64,000 bases of DNA from Crotophaga sulcirostris (taxonomy: Eukaryota > Chordata > Aves > Cuculiformes > Crotophagidae), in assembly GCA_013397455.1 (NCBI GenBank), contig VYZB01000270.1, positions 464,359 through 528,358 on the forward strand, read 5' to 3'. The first letter of the stretch is position 1, and each line of letters opens with the position of its first letter. Shown one piece after another: positions 11,384-22,200 of the stretch. A model generated the notes under the pieces. That model saw nothing but the letters and a program-made list of their open reading frames with translations. It was not told the DNA's origin and made no database searches. The position numbers and the translations under genes are program-made.

Positions 11384-11745
11384 AGCATGGAAGGAGCCAC
11401 CATGCAGCTCTCCTGGCCTAGCTGGCAAAGGGAAACCTGTCCCTGTGCGGGGGCAGGCACTGGCAGTAGCCGTATCTGATTCCCTGGACTGGCCACTTGA
11501 GCCAGACTTCACTGTGGCCACACTTGGAAGGTCAAAAGACTGAGGAATGGGATCACATAGCCATAAACCCCAACCACCCACACGAAATGTGACTTCAAAG
11601 GCAGAGCTCGGACATCAAAGCGACACAAAATAGAAAGCTGTGCAGATTTGTAGGACGTGACCCACAAAGTACAAGGGAAGCCTGCCCTGCTCCCTGGGCT
11701 GTTTTCCATCTGGTGTTTGCTCTGGGCAATTGAGTCAATACAGGA
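11384..11745. other. Unique spacer between CR1 and minisatellite
   Basis: No spliced frame, RNA or repeat recognised. It is bounded by CR1 on the left and by the first GGAGTGCTGGGTGTCCCACA repeat units on the right. Confidence 0.5.
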
Positions 11746-12978
11746 GCACGGGACAGTGCTGGGTGTCAGACAGGAGGAGTGGGGAGTGCTGGGTGTCCCA
11801 CATGAGAAGCAGGATGAGGTGTCCCACAGGAGGAGGAGGCAGCACTGGCTGTCACACAGGAGGAGGTGGGACCACTAGGTGTCCCACACAAGGAGCAGCA
11901 CTGAGTGTCCCACAAGAGGAGAGAGGAGTGTAGGGTGTCCCATGGGAGGACCAGAGAGTGCAGGGTGTCCCACACGGGCAGCAGGGAGCACCAGATGTCC
12001 CACAGGAGGAGTGGGGAGCCCTAGGGGTCCTGTAGGAGAAGCAGCACAGGGGGAACAGTGAACACTGTGTCTCCCACAGGAGCAGTGGGTACCTCTGGGT
12101 GCTGCACAGGAGTGGTGGGTACCTCTGGGTGCTGCACACAAGGATCAGGGAGCACTTGGTGCCACACACGAGGGCATGGTGAGCCCCACGTGCCCCACTC
12201 GAGGAGCAGTGCAAGGTGCCCCACAGGAGGAGCAGGGATCCCCGTGCGTCCCACAGGAGGATCAGGGAGCATTTGGTGTCCCACGGGAGTGGGGAACACT
12301 GCGTGCCCCACTCGAGGATCAGGGAGCCCCATGTGCCCCACTCAGGGTTCACGCAGCCCCAAGTGCCCAACAGGAGGAGCAGAGAGCCCCGTGTGCCCCA
12401 CACAGGGAGCAGAGAGCACTGTGTGCTCCACAAGAGGATCAGAGATCCCCGTGTGCCCCCAGGAGGACCAGGGATCCCCATGTAAGATATGTTTACTTGA
12501 TTCGTGTCAGTGAAGGATAGTGCTGGGTTTCCTATTTGGGACTCAGTCATTTATCACACCTGCGTGCCCCACACAGGGAGCAGAGAGCACTGTGTGTCCC
12601 ACAAGAGGATCAGGGATCCCCGTGTTCCCCACAGGAGGAACAGGGGTCCCCGTGTGCCCCACACAGGGAGCAGAGAGCANNNNNNNNNNNNNNNNNNNNN
12701 NNNNNNNNNNNNNNNNNNNNNNNNNNNNNNNNNNNNNNNNNNNNNNNNNNNNNNNNNNNNNNNNNNNNNNNNNNNNNNNNNNNNNNNNNNNNNNNNNNNN
12801 NNNNNNNNNNNNNNNNNNNNNNNNNNNNNNNNNNNNNNNCAGGGATCCCCGTGTTCCCCACAGGAGGAACAGGGGTCCCCGTGTGCCCCACACAGGGAGC
12901 AGAGAGCACTGTGTGCCCCACAGGAGGACCAGGAAGCCCCGTGTTCCCCACAGGAAGACCAGGGAGCCCCAGCGCCCC
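11746..12978 (+). repeat. 30-bp minisatellite upstream of GOLGA2
   Basis: Tandem copies of a roughly 30-base unit (such as GTGTGCCCCACAGGAGGAGC plus AGGGATCCCC). The left third (11746-12060) is older and more diverged, with GGGTGTCCCACA cores. The array is broken by about 75 bases of unrelated sequence at 12483-12555 and by the N gap. The unit length is a multiple of three and lacks stops, so it opens long false reading frames on both strands. It stops about 100 bases before the GOLGA2 start codon. Confidence 0.92.
12680..12839. other. Assembly gap of 160 N
   Basis: Run of N inside the minisatellite. The 69 bases before it (12611-12679) and the 69 bases after it (12840-12908) read the same, which suggests contig ends meeting in the same repeat units. 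The true array length is unknown. Confidence 0.97.
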
Positions 12979-12984
12979 CTGAGG

Positions 12985-13260
12985 TTCCCTCGCGCCCCGC
13001 TCTGGGCCCCGTGTGGCGGGCGGGGCTGCGCGGGCGCTGCCGGCGCGGCTGACGTGGCCGGGGCACGGGGCGGACATGGCGGACGGCAGCAGACAGAGCC
13101 GACTGGCGGCGGCCAAGAAGAAGGTGAGGGGCGGCGGGGCCGGCCGTGGGGGTTCGGGTCAGTTCCGCAGGGCCTTTCTTTCCCGCCCTTCCCCTCATCG
13201 CTCTCCCCGAGGGGCGCGGGGCAGGCCCGGCCGCCCCGGTAGCCCCGGTTTGAGGGGCGC
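12985..13260 (+). promoter_or_regulatory. GOLGA2: GOLGA2 CpG-island promoter
   Basis: CpG-dense, TATA-less block around the GOLGA2 first exon (GGCGGGCGGGGC, GCGCGGGCGCTGCC, GACGTGGCCGGGGCACGGGG). GACGTGGC at 13051-13058 resembles a CRE/bZIP-type site. The start site was not determined; it is expected within about 60 bases upstream of 13076. Confidence 0.6.
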
Positions 13261-16200
13261 GAACCCTGGTAGCCGCGGTGCCAGGGTCGGGAGCCCCGGT
13301 GGCCCCAGTAGCCCCGGTAGCCTAAGTAGCCCTTGTAGCCCCAGTAGCCCCGGTAGCCCCAGTACCGAGCTTTGCCGCTCCGAGAAGGCTGGGGGGAGCC
13401 CGGGCCTGTGCGCCCGGCCGGGTGCGGTGTGGTTGCTCCCCCTCCCCGCCCCCTTTTTGTGTTATTTTGGTTTGTTTTGCTTTGGTGTTGTTTTTTCTTT
13501 TCCCCTTTTCCTTTGTTTTTTTCCCTTAATTTTATCCCCAGGGACGCTTGGCCCCATCCGTCCCGGCAGGATGCGGCTCTGTGTCAAAGTCATGGCAATG
13601 GGAAAGTGTCCTGGAGCAGCTCGGGCTTCCATTTTGAAATCCTCCCAGTAATGGGATCCTGGGATCCCTCTTCTTATTCCTTCCTTTCCTCTCCCTTCCT
13701 TTCCTCTCCCTTCCTTTCCTCTCCCTTCCTTTCCTCTCCCTTCCTTTCCTCTCCCTTCCTTTCCTCCCCCCGGCTCCACAGCCCTGCCTGTGCCTGGTGC
13801 AGTGGGGCCAGGGGCTCCCTTGCTTTGGGGCTGAGCTGTTCTGTACCAAAACCAAAAATTCCAGGATACCTCGCAGGATTCACATTACAGCTTATCAGAC
13901 CAGCTTGTGCTGTGCAAAATGGATATGATTTAGCAATCGGTTGTGAATTGCTTCTCCCTTTAGCTCACAGTTATTGCAGGATCTGCACTACTGTGTTGTC
14001 TGTCTGTGGGGGTTGTCATTTTCTTTCTTGAAGCCTTTCAGAGTCAAAGTCCTTGTTCTCAAGCACTGCTTTTTCACTTTGCATTCAGAATTAATTGCAC
14101 TTTAATAATTTTTCCTTATTGGTTTTACTTCTAACCTTAAAAAAAATAAAAAAATATTTCTTTTAATCTCCATTTAGTTGCAGTATGGACAGTCAGATTG
14201 TTTCCCAAGAACATCATAAGCTGTTTACAAAAGTTGAACATTTACAACCCTGAGCCTCTTGTCATGAACCCATCACGTTAGTTAGGCTTCTCTGTACTTG
14301 TTTTGATTTTTATTCCCCTCCCCTAGAGGAAAAAACTCATTGAAGAGCATTGTTTCTCTTGTACTTACCCTTGATCTGTCTTTTTACCCAACGGAGTTTG
14401 AGTGGGTTTTTTTTGACGTTATACTCACAGAATGCATATACTGATTGGACTTCTGATTATTCTGTTTTTCACAGCTGAAGGAATATCAGCAGAAGAATAG
14501 CCCTGGAGCAGCTGCTGGAGCTAAGAAAAAACGCAAAACTAATGAAGACAGTAGGCCCCAGACTCCCACCAGTGACGACCAGCAGCCTCCAGAGAACGTG
14601 AGCGTCTCATTCTTTTTCCCAAATTATTTGTCACCTCATTGTTGGTTTTCCGGACACCTTGGCTGGAGCTGGGAAGGGGTTATGCCTGTGTGGTCATGAA
14701 TAGCATAGGTGGTTGTGTACGAAGCATGGTACAGCAGTGAGCACCCACCTCTGCTGGAAGGTGCACGAGTCGAGGTGTGTGCCGAAGCAGCATCCAACCA
14801 TGCAACGCTGTCGCGCAGCCCTGGGTGTACCCGGAGCTGCTGTTTGGAAGGGTATGCTCCTGACGAGATGGAGAACGCTGGTTTCTTTGCCTGCCTTTGA
14901 TTTACGTTTTCTCTCTGTCCTTTTCTGAGCCGTTTCTCTTTCCCCTTCTCTTTCGCCTCCTTTAGATTCAGAACATTCTGAAGGTGCTGGTGTCAGACCT
15001 TAACCGCTCCAATGGGGTAGCCATACCCTCATTGGACAAGAGGAAGGTGAGGCAGTGCTTGTGTCCCTCGCAGTGACTCGCTCTCCCTCTGCATGCTTCA
15101 GGTTCTGCTCCCACTGACCTTGGTTTCTCGGAGGGACCCTTGTCCTGACAAATCCACTGCTTGAGTTTTGTTGCTGTTTTTATTAACATGAAGCTGTTTG
15201 TTAACATGTGTTTCCATTGCCCCTAAGTGCTTGCTTCCTTCTGGTTTCTGTCAAAATTAACATGTGAAAAAGTGTACCTTGTCAAAAACCCTTCCATGGG
15301 ACAGCTGGGCTTTGAGGAAAACCAGGAATTTGGGGTGAGGCGATAAGTGTTAACTGGACCCCTGAGAAAACCGCTCTAGGAAGAGGTAGTGTTTTCTCAT
15401 TCTTCATTTCTCCTGCTCTGCGTGCCATTGCTTTATTTCCTAGAGCCTTGCTTCTGAAGGGCAGGGTTCTGCTCATCTCCAGGGAAGCAGCTGCCCTGGG
15501 GACGCTGTCGGGTTATTCCAGCCAGCCCGTTCTGTGACAGGCGATGACACTTGTGCAGGTGATGTCCAGTCTGGCAAGCACCAGGCGTGTAAATGTGTTC
15601 AGGCAGGAAGTCAGATACTTCTAGTCAAGCATTTACAGGCGAAAGCGTCTTCACGTTCCCAAGCTTCTGAAGTGGAAAGAGTAGGAAGTGCGCCAGTAAG
15701 TAATAGGACTATGTTCAGGAGCAAATGTAACCAAATAACCTTTTAAAAAAATTATTTTCAGACAAGTCAGTGTACTTAAATAAGGCTCACATTGTGTGAG
15801 AAACATAGGGAAGTCAAATTTTGTAGCCCAGAACTTTCTTCCAGAGAAGTTCTCTTCCAAAGAGCTTTGTACCAAAGCTCTACTTTTCCTTTTCACTGGC
15901 AACAGTTTGGTAGCCTATGTCCCTACTGAAGTTTCACTCTAGTTGTCATCAAGTAACTCATTATCGTATTTGCTGCATATCCATGTGTCTCCAGCAGTAA
16001 ATCTGACTGTAGTCATCACCAGGGGTACCAGACAGATGCAGTGAATCCTGCAAGATGGAATGGAGTTCACTCTGAATTGCTTTTTTATCTGTTTTCTCCT
16101 TTTTTGCTGTGCTAATGCAGCAGCTGTTCTGTCCCACACACAGAGTGAACAGCAGGAAGTTCCTCTACTTGGACCTTATATGTGTGCGTTGCATATCCAT

Positions 16201-19200
16201 AGGGCTTGAGTGACACGAGGACTTACTGCAGGCTTTGTGGGTGCTGGAGGTGCCTGTCTGGCATCAGAAAGCATTGCTTTGATTGAAGTTTCACTCTTGC
16301 TGTGGGGACTGTTCTCATTTAGTACTTGTAAGCTCAGTGTAAGTTAGAAAGAGACATATTTCACATTGCAAGGCAGGGTGAAGATGGGTGGCCCATTGCT
16401 GTTGTGCAGTTGGCATTGATCTTGCAGTGTAGACCTGCCTGTGTCTGCAGTTTTAGTCCAGTTCTGAAAATGGAGAATTTATTACTTCATTCTTGCTTTT
16501 CCAGTTTTTTTTTTCTTCTGCTTCCTTAGAATGGAGAGATACATTTTGATTTGATTGGCTGTTATGGAATTTGTGGATTATTGTGTCTGGGGTCTTAGGA
16601 ATAATTTGAAAACTAATCTTTAATTGCAATATGTAATGAAAGAAAGATTTCTCTTCTCTGTTGCTGTCTTGCATAAATCCTGAGTCAGGAAAATGCTGTT
16701 CAGAAACTCCCTTGATGCTAATAGGGGAGAAAAGCCGAGCGCTGGCATCTGAGCTGCTGCTGCCATTGGTGTCTCGAGGTGGGGCAGACCCCTCCCATCC
16801 CATCCACTTCAGCTTTCTCGGCTGTGGAACACAGAAAACCCAGCAAAATAAGAGCCTTTGTGTGAAAGCAAAGGGCTCCTAATATGTGCTAATCTGAGCA
16901 GAATTGCTAACTTTTTATTCCATATTGTTAGGACCTCACAATGTGTAACTTCAGGAGAAGTGCTTTGCACTGAACTCTGTTTCCAGTAAATTCTGCTGTT
17001 CAAGTAGGTTTTTTTTTGGTTTTAATTTTATTTTTAATTTTATTTTTTTCAAAAATGCTTATAGTGGTGGAAGAAGGAAGGAATTCTTGTGGTTAGGGCA
17101 CGTTACTGGTTTTTGCATCTAGAAGCATTAAGCAGAAAGAATGTCCTGATCAGGAAAAGTAAGGAAACATTTCCGAGATGGTCCTGGGGGTGACATCCCT
17201 CCTGTCCATCCAGTGTTCTGCACTGATGAGTGTCTGAACCAGTAAAGGTCAAGTGATCTGTAGCTGGAGGAAGTAAGGGAATTCCTGACTTTCCTATATT
17301 GCTTCTTGAGAGCACAGGTTATCTGTCCTGCTAAAAAGAGATTGAGAAAATGCTATTTGTTTCTCTCTGCAGTCTTGCACCTTATTGCTTCGTTAAGTCT
17401 GTCTTCACTGCTTGATTCTTGCTGCTTGAATGAAGTGCTGAGCAGGTAAACAGGGAATGCCAAGAGAGACATGTCTTGCTTCCTGTGAAGTGCCAAGAAG
17501 GAAGTGACTGAAGTAAGAGGGAACTCTTTCAGATAGAATAGTAGAGAGCTTTAATATATTGCTGGGGCTGAATGTTGATAGATGATCTTATTTGCCTCGT
17601 AGTGTTCTTAAATGATGACTGACTGGAGCTGGATGATGAAATAAAAGCAAACTGCCATAAAACACTAGAATTCTGCTCTGGGCCTTTATGGCTCTTTGAT
17701 GCTGTACAAGGCAGATGCAGTTGTCTAGGTCACTGTGGGTTGGTGGAGGTGTCCTCAGATGCTATTCATCCTCTCACGAAGGCTGGATGAGAACTCACAT
17801 TGCTGTCCAGAAATAGTTTTTTGGCCCTTCTCTTTTCGATTTACATTCTCCTAGTCATGGGATCCATAGTTCCAGGAGGGCCACAGGCACCTGCTCCCAG
17901 CCACGCTGCATTTGGCCTGGTCATAAATGTCCTGTTTCTAAACTTGTGGCTCGTGGCATGCCACAAATTTCACCAAGTTTTAGACGGAGCGTTTGAGTTT
18001 GACTAACGGGGTTTCCAAGCAGTCACTTACCTGTTCTTTTCTGTTGGGGCTGATGAGGGACTCAGCTACTACGATTCAATGTGAATCACACAAAGCCGTT
18101 TATTGCAAATTAAGCACATCCTTATATAACCTTTTACTTCCCGTACACGCGTCCACGCAACATGCATGCAACAGGTGATTGGATGGTTTATGTCTTCACG
18201 AGCTGTCCACATGAACAATTAACATCATTGATTGTTAGTTGATCACGTCGCTTTGCCCCGTGGTTTCATGGGCATCTTTTATCTGTCTCTGCAGCTGCTT
18301 TATCACTTTGTTTTCTGTTCTCAAACCTCCACCGCTTGCCTGAAATTCCTCCAAGCCTGGCTGGTTCAAGGGCAAACATCCTTCTCACAGAAACCCTTCC
18401 ACACTTTTCCATCTTAATTTACATACAGTGATCCGTGTTTTTCCCAGACGCATCTTGAAGGTAGTACTTTTCAAAGCAGAGTGACGACCATCTGGCTTTG
18501 CCCTCAGTTGCTTTTGGTGCCTCCTTTGCAGTAAATGTAGTGTGTGACCCTAGAGCTGGGTGACATTGCTCCCTGTTAAAGCAGTGAGCTTGATTACGGG
18601 GCACTGGTTCTTCTGGGACAGTGTTTGTGGGTTGATTTGCTCTGGGCAGCAGCCAGATTCCCTTCCACATGTTTCTAAGTGATGGATTGTTCACATCTGT
18701 CTGGTTTTCACAGGCAGATCACAAGGTGATGTGTTCACGTGTGTTTTCATTCGTTTTCCATGAAGGCTGAAATTCCTGTGATGTGTTTTGTGACAGGCAT
18801 ACTTTGACAGTGACATTGCCACTCATAACACTGAACAGCTTGCTACCGATGTCCCTGTGCTAACTAACAGCAACAGCCTACCCAGCTGTGGCTCTGCTTT
18901 GCCTGCTTCTGGGAGCATGCAGCTGACACAGGTTTGTGATTATTATGAATATTGCATTGAACTGTTGAGTATTGGTTAGCAATACCATGTTTTTTTTGAG
19001 AAAGATGATCTTCATAAACAGGACATGACTAGTTCAGATTTTCTCCTGTTGGAAATACTGCATTCTCCACTCTCCATCTAGCCATTGTCTGTCTTCTAAA
19101 GCTGTTTTCCTTCCCCTTCTCTCCTACTTCAGTAGCAGAAGGTACCCTTAATGGGACAGAAGGTCTCCAGTCAGACCAGTTTGTGTTTCCTTTCACTACT

Positions 19201-22200
19201 TAAAGATTCAGCTGAAGTTTTTGTCATAAAGCAAAGTATTGATTATACCGATAAATAGTAACAGCAACCATAAAGCCTGTAACACTTCAGTTTCTCCATT
19301 TCAAGAAGCCTGGGTTTGCACTACTCAGAAATTATGTGTAAGCCAGGACTGAGTGAGTGGTTTTAATTCCATCTTTCTTTGGGAAGCAATAATTACAGGT
19401 GCTGTGGAACCCTACCCAAGATGTAATTAAGTCTTAGTGACACATTCACAAATGTGACTCCTATCTTCTTTTACAAGCTTGTAAGTTTTTCTGTTTCAAC
19501 CCACAGATTCATGAAGTTGAGGATCATAAAAATACATTGGATGAGAACAGGTGAGTGCCTGTGTTTGTTTATCAAACAGCTTTGCAACAGGACCCCAACA
19601 AATTAAGATTTTATTCCTCCCCAGTGCTGTTCTGATTTGGGCAGTTCTCTGGCAGAAATTTTCATTGCAAGGTCTTTGTTCTCAGGTCTTTTTCGTCAAC
19701 AGAAAGTCTCCGCCAATTGTCCGAACAACTTAATGGCCTAGTTTCTCAGGTACGGCCTCATTTTGATCCATTTGTCCTATTCATTCTCTTTATGTTTGAT
19801 GTGGAGCTTTAAGCAGTCAACTCAAGAAAACACTCTTCAATCTCAGAGGTGCCTCCAATCATCCTACTAAACAATACAATACTTAGGCTTTGAGAAGCAA
19901 AAAATCCTGGTTTAGGAATGTAAAATTTCAGCAGTGGGAGAAAAAGCAGAGTGGGATGAATGGACAGTATGTATTCATGGCAAGATGTATTCTTGATTTA
20001 GCAGAAAGGCATCTGAAGTCAATCTGCATAATTCACATCAGCTCATCAGAGGGAGCCTGCATCTGTCCTTAGCCAGAAAAGTGTATTTTCCGTGCCTGTG
20101 TGTGGTAATTTGAAGTGAAAGGTGCTAGAAGAAGTATTGCTATGATACTCGGTTCTTACTTAGTAGTGACTTGTTGCCTTGGGGAATAAAACTGACTGAC
20201 TTAACTGGTTTACTTCTAGTCCACGTCGTATGTGAATGGGGAAAGTGCGGTTTCTCCAACGAATATTAAGGAAATGGAAGTAAGTTGTTCTCAGTCTATA
20301 ATTTTTTTTCTTCTTCTTTCATATTTCCTGCTATTGATCACTTAATGGGACTCTGTGCTTACAGCAGTGTTAATGAGACCTAATTGAATGCACAGTTCAC
20401 ATATATCACTGTCAGCTGTCATCCTGTGCTGTAACCAGGCAGTTGTTATCAACGGTAGGAGACAGGCATTGGAGGTGTTGCCAGTTTGGGAACTGGGGAT
20501 AATCTGACTTCCGTGCAACCGTAGTTCTTATTTCTGATTCACTTTTATGTCAAAAGGAGGCCTTGGCAGAAATGGAGAATATATATTGACATCCCAGCTG
20601 CTTTTGTTGAAACCATAGATTTTGTTTTGTGTGGAGAATCTCATTATATCAAACTGTGGTAATGATTTATTTTTCTGTCCCTTTTAATTATTGCTTTTTT
20701 CCCTCCCCTCCTCCTCTTCTGCTCCTTCCCTTTTCTCCTGTCTGCATGTGCCCATCAGACACGTTACCAGGAGCTGGCAGTAGCCCTGGATTCCAGCAAT
20801 CTAACTAACAAACAGCTCGTTACAAAGATAGAGGAATTGGTAAGAAACAATCCAACCAACCAGTTTGACGTTGTCTTTGCTGCTCCTCCATGCTCTCTGG
20901 GTGTCTGCAAGGTTATGGGTTCTCTCATAGTACCACAAGGAACGCTGCTTACACAACACTTTGTAAGGAACAATATTATCTGTATGGAAAACCTGTTAAG
21001 AGGATCAAAGTTTTAAGGCCACTTGTGAATGTATTGGCTCATCTAAGGAACAGGAAACAGAGTTCTGTTCTTTCTATTTAAGTATGCTCTGTTGATCTCA
21101 TCATGCTTTCCCTGGATGATAAGCATTCTGATAAACCAGCTGTTTCTGGTCCTGGTCTGAATCCCTGAAATACAGCATCCTGGTGCTGGCAGCAGTGTGG
21201 AAACATGTTTCTGCAGGTGATGATGCTGTTCTAAATATACCAGCAGAGTGGGAGCAGTAGGTCTAAGGGAGAGCCTGAGGCTGGTTTCTGATCATATCCT
21301 CAGCTTCTCTTGGCACGGTGAATGAACTGCTTTGTCCTGTTGCTTGCATGGATTCCCGCTGCTGCTTTTCAGCCTTCAGCTTTAACACTGCAAGAACTGC
21401 AGCTAAGTGGACTTGTTTCAGTCAGAAAAGAGCCTTTCTTGTGTGAAATACTTTCCCTCATTTTGCTCCTCTCTCAAACTACACTTTTCCCAAAGTTCAC
21501 CATTTCCCAGTGTACCCGATGACCCCTCTTGTTTTGTTTTTGGTTTTAGGTTATTTTTGTTCCATTCTGTTTTTGTCTTTTAGCTGGGCTGCAGAGGTAT
21601 CTGGTATAGTGCCATGCTCACCCAGGGTTCTCCTTGTTTGCCTGCTTTTCTGTTTGCCTTTGCTGCATTTGTGGCCTTGCCTTTGCTTTCTCTGGTTATG
21701 TTTGCACTGATGTTGCTAGAATCGAAACCTGTACCTCATCACCCTTCCATCTGTAGTCATGTTTCAAAATGCATTTTGTAGTAGTAGTAGAAACAGTTCG
21801 GCCAACATCCACCCTTTGGGAAGCGGGGTAAAGGGTTAATTATGTAGTTATTCCTGAGGCATCTGGGAGAAAACTGCCAGGGGGGCAACAGCAGCAAATG
21901 GCAAAGGCAGCAGCACAGTTGTGTGGCAGCTTGGGTAGGCAGCTCCCACTTCTGTCTCCTTCACCCCATAGCTAAAGACGCACCATGTACAGTCAACAAA
22001 TCCCCAAATGCTTGGAAATACAGAGTTGGAAGGGGACACTTCAGCCGTAAGACTGAAACTGGCTAGGACAGAATTACCCCTTTTCTTTGCATTTGGCTTC
22101 AGCTTGGTCTCGTACCACCTTTTGCAGAAGCCTGCCGACGTAAGCACAGCTCTGTGTGACTTAAAGGCCAGTTGTTAAGTGGGATAAGTGGGAACTCAGT

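Noticed and set aside
11746..12978. Regular repeats resembling a CRISPR array
   Set aside because: Units are directly tandem, with no unique spacers, in a vertebrate genome. This is a minisatellite.
11852..13242. Long open frames on both strands (up to 240 codons) with Cys-Pro-Thr-Gly-rich repeats
   Set aside because: They arise from the 30-bp minisatellite, whose length is a multiple of three and lacks stops in several frames. They cross the N gap and have no start context, splice sites or domains.
13462..13855. Lys/Glu/Arg/Gly repeat frames on the minus strand
   Set aside because: Translation of the pyrimidine 15-bp repeat; no gene structure.
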